Assembly (NCBI GenBank): GCA_031761405.1
Contig: JASEVX010000010.1
Span: forward strand, 6,992,130 to 7,056,129
Length of the DNA stretch: 64,000 nucleotides
Direction of reading: 5' to 3'
Source of the DNA: Serripes groenlandicus
Taxonomy: Eukaryota; Mollusca; Bivalvia; Cardiida; Cardiidae
The notes beneath the pieces were generated by a model. That model did not search any database. It was given only the letters and a program-made list of their open reading frames with translations, and had not been told where the DNA came from. How positions within the stretch are numbered: the stretch's first letter is position 1; each line of letters opens with the position of its first letter. Below are positions 59,001-64,000 of this stretch, piece after piece. Both the position numbers and the translations under genes were made by a program.

Positions 59001-62000
59001 GGAATTGCTTACAAATCTCCCTGCCATTTTATATCTTATTTAGTTTGGCAAAATCTGAACATGTGTGTATGTTGTTATGGTGTTTAAGGCTGCCTTTAAC
59101 AGTATTTCAATTATATTTACAGCTTTTTCGAAGTTAACAACCTGAACAAGATATCCTTAAACCGTATTATAAATTGCTTTTCATTTCTTTAACATTTTCG
59201 AAATATTACAGGAAAAAACCAAGAGATTTCACACAATAACATTTTTTTAATTTTTTAAATTTTTCATTATTTGACACTTTTTGCTCAGTTTCTTTTCAAA
59301 GTGGTTGACTTTAAACCCTTTCCCCGTTTACAAAAAATCTGCAACAGACGACTAAGAAAACATCTTTACATAATATTATGCGACCATAATTATTGAATAG
59401 AGTTGAAAACATTGAGACAAAAGATGAAATTGCTCATTAGAGCAATCTCTCCTTTTGCCACAATGTTTTCTAGAAGTCTTCTTCTGCAGGGGCACCAGAA
59501 TGTGTATGATATGTGGAAAAGGGTTAAAAATGTCTCATTAGTTAAATGTTAGAAAGAGAAACTACTTAGATATGTTTACTGTACATCAATATATATACAT
59601 GAGAGAATGTGAACTAGTATAGGATATGATAACTCGGATATTAAGTGTGACCACGCCCTCTTTTTAGATACCTACCCCAGTGTCACCCTGGTAAAAATAT
59701 ATATCTCACAATTTTAGAACTTTCTATGTGTACATGTGGCCTTCGTCGGCAAAAAGTTCACTCATTTGTTTTAACTAACCAACTTGTGAAGGGAGAACTG
59801 TTTACGTTTCAATAATACAATAATACGATTTTCTTCAAGTTGACATTATCGAGTTCCCTGCTTTGAAAATATCTGGATATTCTAATTGAATATCCATACA
59901 GAAATGAAAACATTGATGAAGAAGGAGATATTGCTCATCACAAAAGTTTTCATCTGCATTATGGGTATGGTTAAATGTTGCAAACACATAAAATAAATTT
60001 CCAACATCCACCCTTTCCCTAAAAACAACAAACCGGCAATGGACGACTTTGAAAACATATAGGCTAACATGCAAAAAATCTCTGTAAATGAAAGTTCAAT
60101 TGAATAGTTGAAAACATTGAGGCATAAGGGGAAATTGCTTTTTTAAAAATCATCTGCTGCAGATATAGGTCAAAATGCTTCTGTAAGTGGGAAAGGGTTA
60201 AATTATCTTGTACATCAGCAACAGGGGTATAACTTTAACTAACTGAAGCTTAAATTATCCCATTGAAAAGATTCAAAAGGGGCCGTATCTCCACTTCTGA
60301 CAATGATTTCTACCGCACGTAAATCGTAACTGTCATATTTCTTTGTATTCCATGTTAGACTAATTTCTAACATTTCCAGTGTTTGCCTAATTCTTAATTC
60401 TTAATTGTGGGAAAATGGGAAATTTGCGAAAAACAATGTTTAAACTTTGTATTAAACTTTGTATTAAATAATATTTCCAATCATCTTGATGTTATACTTT
60501 CCCTTTTCGATGTTTCCAAAGTAGGCACATTTAAAAATATTATATGAGGTAGATGGTTTCTACTTACAGCTCTTTCTGGATCTTTAAGAGATGAACTGTG
60601 TTCTATAAGCAGATGTTTCTTGGCCTCCAGCTGGGTCTTCACGCTGTTCAATGTCTGTTCTTTACTCTCCAACTGTAGTTCAAGAGTCTGTCGCGTGCCT
60701 ATTTCTCGCTCCAAATCAGCCTTCAATCGCTGGTTATCCTTCTGGATCTGACTTAACTGTAATCATAATAAAGTAATTTTTAATGTATCTATATCAATAT
60801 GCAAGTCGAATGTTTAAAAAAAGTTAACTCTTTCCCACCTTTTTGATGCATCTACAGCAAACACCTTTGAAAACATATGGGCAAAAATATAAAAAATCTC
60901 TATAAACAAAAGTTCTAATATTGATTGATTGTTTTGAACAATTTCTTCTTTTGTCACAATGTTTTCAAAAGATGTCTGCTGCAAAGGCGTTAACCCTTTC
61001 CCTCATACAACAATTTTGCAGCAGACGACTTTGAACATATTTTGTAAAAAAATGGAAAATCTCTATAATTGAATGGATAACCAATGACGATAAGTGGAAA
61101 ACATTGTGGCCAAAGGTGAAATTGCTCATCATGAGCAATTTCACCTTTGGCCACAATGTTTTCAAAAGTCGTCTGCTGCTATTGCGTTAAAATGCGTCTG
61201 CAGGTGGGAAAGGGTTAATAAGCGTCTATATGTGGGATTTTGTTTCGTTGATAAGATAAGGTTTATTTTTTTGAGTATTCTAAAACAAAGTGTATCATTT
61301 TCTTCTCTTCATCTAAAATTTTGTCAGGATAAATAAACTTTGCAATTCGAAGTGATTTATTATATCAGCTATGGAGGAAACTTCTTCTAAAGTGAGATAA
61401 TCTTACCTGACTATTTAATTGTTGTATATTATCTATATTAAGTTTTAAACGACTATGTAAATCTTCTATTGTAGCCATTTTACTCGACATCTCATGATCT
61501 TGATCAATTCTGAAAAATATGAAAAATGTCATTAAATTGGTAAACAAGAATTACCCGTAATTAAATGTCTCGCCCTCATCTGCTTTGACCATAAATACGA
61601 AGAAAGGTACTAGATGAATGTTTGGTCCAAGTTTGAAACCTCTACGACTAGTTCTTATTGATAAAAGTAAAAAAACCACTGAAACTGTAAGTTGATGATT
61701 GACGCCACCGTCAGAAAAGCAAAACCTTAGTCTCGCTTTCACAACTTCGTCGGGGCGAGACAAAAATTGAATGGCACTTTAATATCAATATTTTATATTA
61801 CATCACTGCCTTTAGATTTCAGTATACACATTGTCTCCTTTTGCAACGATGATTTCGAAAACCAACTTCTGCAGAGTCGTCAGAAAGCATCTGTGTGTGT
61901 TAAAGTTGTTCGTATTCTGAACAATTGCTCCATTCACAAGTCGTCTGCTAAGGTTAATTAACCCTTATCTTACTGTATGTGAACTTTATCACATTTGCGT

Positions 62001-63758
62001 TTTATGCTATGTACAGCTTTCAGATACAATTGCCAACAATGTAGACCAAGATCAGTTTGAATATTCATGCAGTCTAATCTCTGATGTTTGCTCAACAATA
62101 TTTAGTAAATTAGACATAACAGATCTTGTTAAATGCCATTGGTGATGATTACAGTTCCATGAAATTAGCGGTTAAAGCTTTAACCCTTTTCCTCATACGA
62201 CAATTCTGTAGCAGACGACTTTGAACGTATTTTGTCAAAACATAGAAAATCTCCATAATTGATTGGATAACCTATGACAAAAAGTGGAAAACATTGTGGC
62301 AAAAGGAGAAATTGTACGTTTTGTGCAATTTCTTCTTTTGTTACTATGTTTTCAAAAAGCGTCTATATGAGGGAAAGGGTTAATTTCCCCCAAGACCATG
62401 ATGTACTCACTCATGTTCCTCTAGCCTAGACCTGAGTTGGTTTAATAATACTTGTTGGTGGGAGCTGTGATTCTGTAGAGCTTTAAATCTCTCCGCCTCA
62501 TTTCGCCTCTCATCTAACTCGATCTTATATTTATTGTGCTGTTTCTGGTATTTCGTTATCTGCTCTAACATTTGTCTGTGAATAAATATTAACATTAGCT
62601 TTTAAAAATAAGATCATATAGAAAGCTTAACATCTTTCCCACTTGTATACACATTTTTTCGCATCTGCAGATAACAAGATTTGAAAACATTGTAGAAACA
62701 AGAGCACCACGTACGGCACAGACGCTCGACTGATAGGGAGAAAACAGAAGAAAACAAAGCTGAGCTGAAAAAACAAACTTAACCGGACGACCACGCCGTC
62801 GCGGACGATGCCAGGGTCATTGACAATTGCTCTCGTTTTTTCAAAATTTGAGCTAAAAAGGAAAAATTGCTCATGATGAGCAATTTCTCCTTTTGCCACA
62901 ATGTTTCTAACTCTATTCAATAATTATTTTCATTTATAGAGATTTTCCATATATTTTGTGGAGATGTTTTCAAAGTGGCCTGTTATACATTCTTTGCATG
63001 GGGAAAGGGTAAAATATGTTTTTTTATTCTTCTCTTACACATATTTGGAGGTATAGATCATTCAATAATTTTTTAATTTCTTTTTCAAAAAGTTATCTTT
63101 TTCGTCTTTAGAACTAAATCTATTTTAAATACATATTCCCTCTATTCTGTGTATATGTTGGATAATTTTAATGGTTGTAAATTACCCATTTATCCAATTT
63201 GATACACATTCTGTATTTATGTATTCTGAGTCATCTGTTTTGAAATAATCTTTTGAAAAGTTTGCAAACTTAAGATTATTGAAAATATCATTATGATAAA
63301 ATGAGGGAAACATTCAGATAACCCTTTCCCTCATATAGATGCTTTCTGACGCCTCTGAAGCAGACGGCTTTTTGAAAACATAATGACAAAAGAAGAAATT
63401 GATCAAAACGAGCAATTTCTCCTTTTGCCACAGTGTTTTCCACTTTTAGTCATAGGTTATCCATTCAATTATAGAGATTTTCTATTTTTTGACAAAATAT
63501 GTTCAAAGTCGTCTGCTGCAAAATTGCTGTATGAGGGAAAGGGTTACAAAAACAGAATTTTCTAGTTAGCCAATTATCCTTCCTCTACAAAACTGTTTTC
63601 AAAAGTTGTCTGTTGCAGATGACATGACTCCAGAAATGGTCTGTATTAGAAGTGCACTGTTATTAAAGTTGTGTCTAACTTACTCTTTTTCAGCTGTGAG
63701 TTGCATGATAGCTTTACTCTGTTCCCTGATTTTGTTTCCTAGTTTCTCATTTGCTGCC
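43932..63758 (-). CDS. Coiled-coil protein gene, 3' part (7 exons, last 261 residues)
   Basis: Seven exons on the minus strand join in phase, each with GT donor and AG acceptor: 63,758-63,684; 62,575-62,411; 61,509-61,407; 60,756-60,568; 58,892-58,839; 55,646-55,554; 44,039-43,932 (stop TAG). The first seen exon starts at the third base of a codon, so the gene continues beyond the window. The product is rich in Glu, Gln, Lys and Leu with heptad-like spacing for about 180 residues. A short linker (KDPERA, then GFIDHRKLIEND) leads to a second helical part with two YW motifs (NYWIQRVGEL and EYWSDKVREL) and a basic Ser/Arg tail, SRSRTASPRR. This is the pattern of a cytoskeletal or centrosomal scaffold, but I do not recognise the family and give no name. 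Introns are packed with MITEs, and the last one (11.5 kb) contains a MULE on the other strand. The exon calls come from splice signals and phase; no transcript was consulted. Confidence 0.8.
44064..44290. mobile_element. TTAA MITE next to the last exon acceptor
   Basis: TTAAAACTTTCCCACATAC on the left and GTATGTGGGAAAGGATAA on the right, with a good central palindrome (GCTCATTATGAGC). Confidence 0.8.
44288..44401. mobile_element. TTAA MITE left-half fragment
   Basis: ATAAACCCATTCCCTCATAC and CTGCATCAGAATGCTTTGAA only; it abuts the preceding copy and shares its terminal ATAA. Confidence 0.5.
44402..45893. mobile_element. TTAA MITE split by a 1.26-kb insertion
   Basis: The left half (44,402-44,534) ends at TTTTCCACTTTTTGT. 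The right half resumes at 45,794 (TTGTCATAGGTTATCC) and ends GAGGGAAAGGGTTAA. Joined, the halves match the standard family member. The loop carries GCACAAAACGTGC. Confidence 0.85.
44535..45793. mobile_element. Unidentified 1.26-kb insertion inside a MITE
   Basis: TTGT is repeated on both sides (44,531-44,534 and 45,794-45,797) as a possible target-site duplication. The left end is a hairpin (GTGGCGATT facing AATCGCCAC). ATCGCCAC recurs at 45,764-45,771, so the inner borders may be GTGGCGAT and ATCGCCAC. A palindrome (CAGAGACATATAAATAC against GTTTATATGTCTCTG) sits at 45,241-45,278. No coding frame was found, and the class is not determined. Confidence 0.65.
45938..46120. mobile_element. TTAA MITE, right terminus missing
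   Basis: TTAACCCTTTCCAACATGCA on the left and the palindrome GGAATTGCTCATGATGAGCA are clear; the right part fades after TTTATAGAGATCGTG. Confidence 0.6.
46331..46505 (+). repeat. MULE left terminal inverted repeat with 6 iterons
   Basis: ATTTGCCACCGCGGTCATTC is followed by five more relatives of GGCGGACATTCTCC at 20-40 bp spacing. The same order of spacers (CCCCCTCGCCAATAAGTGCA, TTTTTTACTTG, CACCAGTTTTTACAT) is found inverted at the right end. Confidence 0.85.
46683..48566 (+). CDS. MULE transposase, 3 exons, 378 residues, DDE triad intact
   Basis: Exons 46,683-47,216, 47,431-47,666 and 48,200-48,566 join in frame (GTAA donors, TTTCAG acceptors). The ATG at 46,683 is used because the preceding TTG is not a eukaryotic start. 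The product matches the MULE transposase domain: WFMDGTFSTAP (first Asp), VVTDYEIAIHNA (second Asp), GCFYHLTQSTWRR at the start of exon 2 (the Cys/His motif of MULEs) and NNVCEGWNNGF (the Glu) in exon 3. The protein would cut and join DNA at the element ends in the nucleus. It lacks the N-terminal FLYWCH or WRKY-GCM1 zinc finger typical of long MULE proteins. Only about 180 bp separate the left repeat from the start, so that domain is probably lost. Activity is therefore uncertain although the catalytic core reads through. Confidence 0.85.
47700..48130. repeat. About 120-bp tandem repeat, 4 copies, in transposase intron 2
   Basis: AAAAATGACTCTTCCAAAAT recurs at 47,724, 47,847, 47,966 and 48,086, with TGTGATGTTATCAATGTAAC between. 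The repeat lengthens the intron but leaves the splice sites intact. Confidence 0.85.
48567..49924. other. Repeat-filled 3' part of the MULE
   Basis: At 48,930-49,125 a CCCATATGGGCATGTGACAA-type stretch with two AAAATAATACAAAATGGCAA units resembles a LINE 3' UTR on the minus strand. From about 48,720 to 49,715 several diverged copies of the CGACCAATCAGTATGGCTTG repeat (see 18,380-18,775) end in GACGGACGACGGACGACGGA and TCACCTTCAGCCTTCGGCTA. No gene seen. Confidence 0.5.
49925..50138 (-). repeat. MULE right terminal inverted repeat with 6 iterons
   Basis: Read inward on the minus strand: CATTTGCCACCGCGGTCATT, then GCGGACATTATCC and GCGGACATTCTCC boxes alternating. Two extra boxes near 49,925-49,990 are separated by a duplicated TCCATCAATTAG. 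Confidence 0.85.
50554..50990. mobile_element. TTAA MITE interrupted by a SINE
   Basis: TTAACCCTTTCCAACCTGCA and CAGATAACTTTTGAAAACAT on the left; GGAGAAATTGCTCTGAATGA and TATACATGTGGGAAAG on the right. The SINE at 50,606-50,904 lies between the two arms. Confidence 0.8.
50606..50904 (-). mobile_element. SINE (CCGGTAGC head family) with 12-bp TSD
   Basis: On the minus strand GTCCCGGTAGCTCAGTCAGT (A box) and GGGTTGTGAGTTCTAACC (B box) head a body like that at 39,259-39,525, with the tail ending in CCCAATCAATCAAT. TSD: TTGTGGCAAAAG at 50,594-50,605 and TTGTGGCACAAG at 50,905-50,916, one mismatch. Confidence 0.9.
51175..51240. mobile_element. TTAA MITE left-end fragment
   Basis: TTAACCCTTTCCCACATACT at 51,158 onward and GCAGCAGACGACTTTCAAAT, cut off where the next repeat begins. 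Confidence 0.55.
51240..51475. repeat. Dispersed repeat beginning ACAAGAGGGCTCGCTG
   Basis: A non-coding block with GGTATGGACATGCATATTAT and GGAACATGTGTACCAAGTTT. Its ends (GAGGGCTCG and GAGCCTCGC) are weakly complementary. It resembles a family I associate with bivalve genomes; single copy in this window. Confidence 0.4.
51591..51655. mobile_element. TTAA MITE collapsed to its two ends
   Basis: TTAACCCTTTCCCACACACA then directly GTTTTCAAAGACGACTACTG, CAGATTTGTTAAATGTTGG; the whole centre is gone. Confidence 0.5.
51656..51832 (-). mobile_element. SINE, tail and head truncated
   Basis: TTAGTTACCAGTACTACTGG, ATCCTGACACCAGCAAGTAT and TTGCCAAGGAGGGCAG-type body in reverse. It ends at a decayed B box (TCAAGGCTCGGACCC). 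Confidence 0.7.
51934..52106. mobile_element. TTAA MITE, centre deleted
   Basis: TTAAGCCTTTCCAACATGTA left, GTTTGAGGGAAAGGCTCAA right; TGGCAAAAGTTGTCTGCTAC shows the palindrome removed. Confidence 0.65.
52116..52310. mobile_element. TTAA MITE, complete outline
   Basis: TTAACCCTTTCCCACAAATA left, ATAAGAGGGAAATGGTTAA right; centre decayed. Confidence 0.7.
52606..52800. mobile_element. TTAA MITE, complete outline
   Basis: TTGATCCCTTCCAACATACA left, GTAAGTGGGAAAGGGTTAA right; one palindrome arm (GAAATTTTTCCTTCTGCC) is left. Confidence 0.65.
52801..53506. other. MITE-free interval upstream of a candidate exon
   Basis: Longest stretch without a TTAA MITE in the 42-64 kb region. It has no array and no SINE. 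It could hold the 5' UTR and promoter of the plus-strand candidate exon at 53,507, but no core promoter motif is convincing. Confidence 0.35.
53507..53584 (+). CDS. Candidate first coding exon of an unknown plus-strand gene
   Basis: ATG in the context ACCAATAATGA opens 26 codons (MTAPLDTVKQACRDRDFPSV, VKTVNS) that end exactly at a consensus donor GTAAGT (53,585). An in-frame TAA lies upstream at 53,483. Codon use looks protein-like and the segment is not part of a repeat found here. No downstream exon was identified. It lies in the last intron of the coiled-coil gene on the opposite strand. Chance remains a real alternative. Confidence 0.35.
53730..53938. mobile_element. TTAA MITE, left end decayed
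   Basis: CAGTAGACGACATTTGAAAA, stem GTGAAATTGCTCATGATGAG, and right TATGTGGGAAAGGGTTAA. The left terminus is not recognisable. Confidence 0.65.
54157..54385. mobile_element. TTAA MITE, strongly diverged
   Basis: GTAACACTTTTCCACTTGCA left, ATACGGGGAGAGGGACAA right, directly next to the following copy. Confidence 0.5.
54386..54604. mobile_element. TTAA MITE, complete, GCAC/GTGC loop subtype
   Basis: TTAA at both ends; CCCTTTCCCTCATACGACAA and TATATGAGGGAAAGGG. The stem tip reads AATTGCACGTTTTGTGCAATT. Confidence 0.9.
54749..54824. repeat. 74-bp near-perfect palindrome, copy 2
   Basis: AAACCCTATGTTATGGGTAC, TCAAAAGAATCGTCTCA faces TGAGATGATTCTTTTGAGTA, CCCACAACATAGTGTTT. The homologous flank (CCAGAGGACTAGATAAGGAG) is on the left, opposite to copy 1. 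Confidence 0.85.
55305..55515. mobile_element. TTAA MITE near exon e
   Basis: TTAACCCTTTCCCACATACA left, ATAGGGGGGAAAGGGTTTA right; stem tip GAAATTGCTCACAAAGAGCA. Confidence 0.8.
55554..55646 (-). CDS. Coiled-coil gene, exon e
   Basis: Acceptor TGTTTTTTCCAG, donor GTGAGTT. 31 codons in phase 0: TRAAYKKAMEDNGVSDPAAM and then DKNYWIQRVGE. A MITE ends 38 bp beyond the donor. Confidence 0.85.
55923..56152. mobile_element. MITE with ATAA flanks, complete
   Basis: ATAACCCTTTCCCTCATACG left, ATATGAGGGAAAGGGATAA right: both flanks read ATAA, which points to insertion at a non-canonical target or to matched change. Confidence 0.85.
56482..56716. mobile_element. TTAA MITE, complete, GCAC/ATGC loop subtype
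   Basis: TTAACCCTTTCCCTCATATA left, GTATGAGGAAAAGGGTTGA right; stem tip AATTGCACAAAACATGCAATT, one pair already broken. Confidence 0.85.
56770..56850. mobile_element. TTAA MITE right-half fragment
   Basis: TTATGAGCAAATCCTTCTTT, TGTTTTCAAAAGTTGTCTGC, then GGGCAAGGGTTAA. Confidence 0.5.
56866..57000 (-). mobile_element. SINE 3' half
   Basis: TTGATTGATTGATTGGGGTT, TATATCACAGCGGGCAGTTC and TGGTTTTCTCACACCAGTAC; the tRNA-like head is missing. Confidence 0.75.
57001..57409. other. Unassigned interval
   Basis: No gene, array or recognisable element beyond short TATA-rich runs at 57,125-57,145. Confidence 0.4.
57410..57642. mobile_element. TTAA MITE, diverged
   Basis: TAAACCCTTTCCCACATAAT left, GTATGTGGGAAGGGTTTA right; stem GAGAAATCGCTCACAATGAA. 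Confidence 0.7.
57643..58031. other. Unassigned interval
   Basis: ATTTGTAACA(A) repeats at 57,706-57,745 and an ACAAGAGCAGACAAAGATTA stretch may be a small dispersed repeat; no exon was found. Confidence 0.4.
58032..58260. mobile_element. TTAA MITE, complete outline
   Basis: TTAACCCTTTCCCACTCAAC left, CTATGTGGGAAAGGGTGA right; stem GTGAAATTGCTCATTATGAA. Confidence 0.75.
58365..58468. mobile_element. TTAA MITE, small internally deleted copy
   Basis: TTACCCTTTCACACTTACAG, CAGCAGACGACTTTTGGAAA, then GGAGCAATTTCTCCTTTGGC; the outer right end is missing. Confidence 0.5.
58472..58687. mobile_element. TTAA MITE, complete
   Basis: TTAACCCTTTTCCCTCATAT left, GTATGAGGGAAAGGGTTAA right. It lies 150 bp beyond the micro-exon donor. 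Confidence 0.88.
58839..58892 (-). CDS. Coiled-coil gene, 54-bp micro-exon
   Basis: Acceptor GTTGTTTGGTACAG and donor GTAACA enclose 18 codons, HFKKNGFIDHRKLIENDQ, phase 0 on both sides. It could be skipped without changing the frame. The donor is weaker than the others, so this is the least certain exon. Confidence 0.6.
58893..59310. other. Intron interval with fragments only
   Basis: A SINE tail trace (GTTATGGTGTTTAAGGCTGC, TTTAACAGTATTTCAATTAT) at 59,074-59,120 and a MITE half at 58,970-59,010. No exon. Confidence 0.4.
59311..59527. mobile_element. TTAA MITE, complete
   Basis: TTAAACCCTTTCCCCGTTTA left, ATATGTGGAAAAGGGTTAA right; stem GAAATTGCTCATTAGAGCAA with one base lost from the tip. 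Confidence 0.75.
59528..60006. other. Intron interval without a clear gene
   Basis: A MITE-like core (GAAAACATTGATGAAGAAGG) at 59,906-59,940 only. Nothing else recognisable. Confidence 0.4.
60007..60201. mobile_element. TTAA MITE, left terminus decayed
   Basis: TCCACCCTTTCCCTAAAAAC left, CTGTAAGTGGGAAAGGGTTAA right; one stem arm is deleted. Confidence 0.65.
60568..60756 (-). CDS. Coiled-coil gene, exon d
   Basis: Acceptor TATGATTACAG, donor GTAAGTA. 63 codons, phase 0 at both ends. The clearest coiled-coil segment: LERE, TLELQLESKEQTL, LEAKKHLL, ending KDPERA. Confidence 0.85.
60824..60989. mobile_element. TTAA MITE joined end to end with the next copy
   Basis: TTAACTCTTTCCCACCTTTT left. 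The right part breaks off at CTGCTGCAAAGGCG, where the next TTAA begins. Confidence 0.65.
60990..61218. mobile_element. TTAA MITE with a perfectly self-complementary 33-bp stem
   Basis: TTAA at both ends, CCCTTTCCCTCATACAACAA and GCAGGTGGGAAAGGG. From GAAAACATTGTGGCCAAAGG the left arm mirrors the right arm without mismatch around GCTCATCATGAGC, including two changes (C-G and T-A) absent from the family consensus. Confidence 0.92.
61407..61509 (-). CDS. Coiled-coil gene, exon c
   Basis: Acceptor CATATTTTTCAG, donor GTAAGA. Encodes IDQDHEMSSKMATIEDLHSR and on to QQLNSQ; leaves in phase 0. Confidence 0.8.
61545..61775. repeat. Dispersed repeat bounded by TGTCTCGCC/GGCGAGACA
   Basis: AAATGTCTCGCCCTCATCTG on the left and GTCGGGGCGAGACAAAAATT on the right are inverted ends of a non-coding block of about 200 bp. 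It lies 40 bp upstream of the exon c acceptor. Confidence 0.5.
61835..61900. mobile_element. TTAA MITE right-half fragment
   Basis: TGTCTCCTTTTGCAACGATG, then ACTTCTGCAGAGTCGTCAGA and GTGTGTGTTAAAG. Confidence 0.45.
62180..62383. mobile_element. TTAA MITE, GTAC/GTGC loop subtype
   Basis: TTAACCCTTTTCCTCATACG left, ATATGAGGGAAAGGGTTAA right. The GCCGTCTGCTGCAGAGGCGT part of the right end is deleted. Confidence 0.85.
62411..62575 (-). CDS. Coiled-coil gene, exon b
   Basis: Acceptor ATTTATTCACAG, donor GTGAGT. 165 bp, entering and leaving with a GA-plus-one split codon; begins QMLEQITKYQKQ and ends QLRSRLEEH. MITEs end 27 bp on the donor side and begin 52 bp on the acceptor side. Confidence 0.8.
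62627..63012. mobile_element. TTAA MITE with a 150-bp insertion
   Basis: TTAACATCTTTCCCACTTGT left, GCATGGGGAAAGGGTAA right. Between the arms, 62,696-62,848 (ACAAGAGCACCACGTACGGC to CAATTGCTCTCGTTTTTTC) is foreign: its ends CAAGAGCA and TGCTCTCG are roughly inverted and it is GC-richer. Confidence 0.75.
63013..63317. other. AT-rich intron interval
   Basis: No exon, element or array recognised. Confidence 0.4.
63318..63547. mobile_element. MITE with ATAA left flank, complete
   Basis: ATAACCCTTTCCCTCATATA left, GTATGAGGGAAAGGGTTAC right; stem GAAATTGATCAAAACGAGCA with one mismatch. Confidence 0.85.
63684..63758 (-). CDS. Coiled-coil gene, first exon in window (exon a)
   Basis: Acceptor TTTGTATTTCAG precedes it and donor GTAAGTT follows. 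It encodes AANEKLGNKIREQSKAIMQL and TAEK, entering on the third base of a codon and leaving after two bases (GA). Confidence 0.75.
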
Positions 63759-64000
63759 CTGAAATACAAACATAGGTTTAAAGTAGCTATCAACATAATC
63801 ATAATGATCACAGGAGTACACAAACATTATACGAAAAAAAAACCATAAATGGGTTTTTTCGTTATAGGTAACAGGTGTGAGAATTTTTTTTTTTTATTTT
63901 TTTTTTTCAATAACCCATGAAGCTTTCTGAAATGAAACTGGCCAAATCCATGGGGGGGCGCCATTTTGGGTATGTATAAAATGAGACGAGAAACACGGAT
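63759..64000. other. Intron of the coiled-coil gene, low complexity
   Basis: Poly-T and poly-A runs (63,831-63,909) and a CATGGGGGGGCGCCATTTTG stretch near the window end. No further exon can be called before the edge. Confidence 0.5.

Noticed and set aside
1083..63547. Short frames (60-80 residues) across TTAA MITEs
   Set aside because: The same peptides (for example FCHNVFKSRLL-like) arise wherever a MITE lies, in either orientation, and stop at its borders.

Overview
This window looks like repeat-rich, AT-rich nuclear DNA from a metazoan, most likely a bivalve mollusc. The organism call is an inference. It rests on spliceosomal introns with GT-AG borders, tRNA-headed SINEs that share one 3' tail, a jockey/I/CR1-like non-LTR retrotransposon with a C-terminal zinc knuckle, and palindromic repeats of a kind I associate with marine bivalves. 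No prokaryotic gene, operon or true RNA gene was seen.

Layout. 1-4.4 kb: two 60-bp tandem arrays and their flanking repeats on either side of a 200-N gap, then a long G tract. 4.8-8.4 kb: a 5'-truncated, frameshifted LINE. 10.07-17.95 kb: a SINE whose 5'-terminal 29 nt (the tRNA A-box head) are repeated about 264 times. 18.4-22.9 kb: fold-back elements and 21-, 37- and 44-bp arrays. 25.9-41.7 kb: a block present three times in tandem (units of about 5.9, 5.7 and 4.3 kb), carrying head-to-head SINE pairs, 31-bp and 90-bp arrays and a 108-bp minisatellite. 43.9-63.8 kb: the 3' part of a minus-strand host gene for a coiled-coil protein. I assembled it from seven exons whose splice phases agree; they encode the last 261 residues. 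Its last intron holds a complete-looking Mutator-like (MULE) DNA transposon with long iteron-bearing inverted repeats and a three-exon transposase that keeps the DDE triad.

Across the whole window are about 45 full or partial copies of one short palindromic element with TTAA at both ends and CCCTTTCCC/GGGAAAGGG termini, which fits a piggyBac-mobilised MITE. No piggyBac transposase is present here.

The main novelty candidate is that one SINE family has seeded several tandem arrays, each grown from a different module of the SINE: head 29 bp, mid-body 60 bp, pre-tail 44 bp, tail 31 bp. The long open frames inside these arrays come from repeat periodicity and are not genes.
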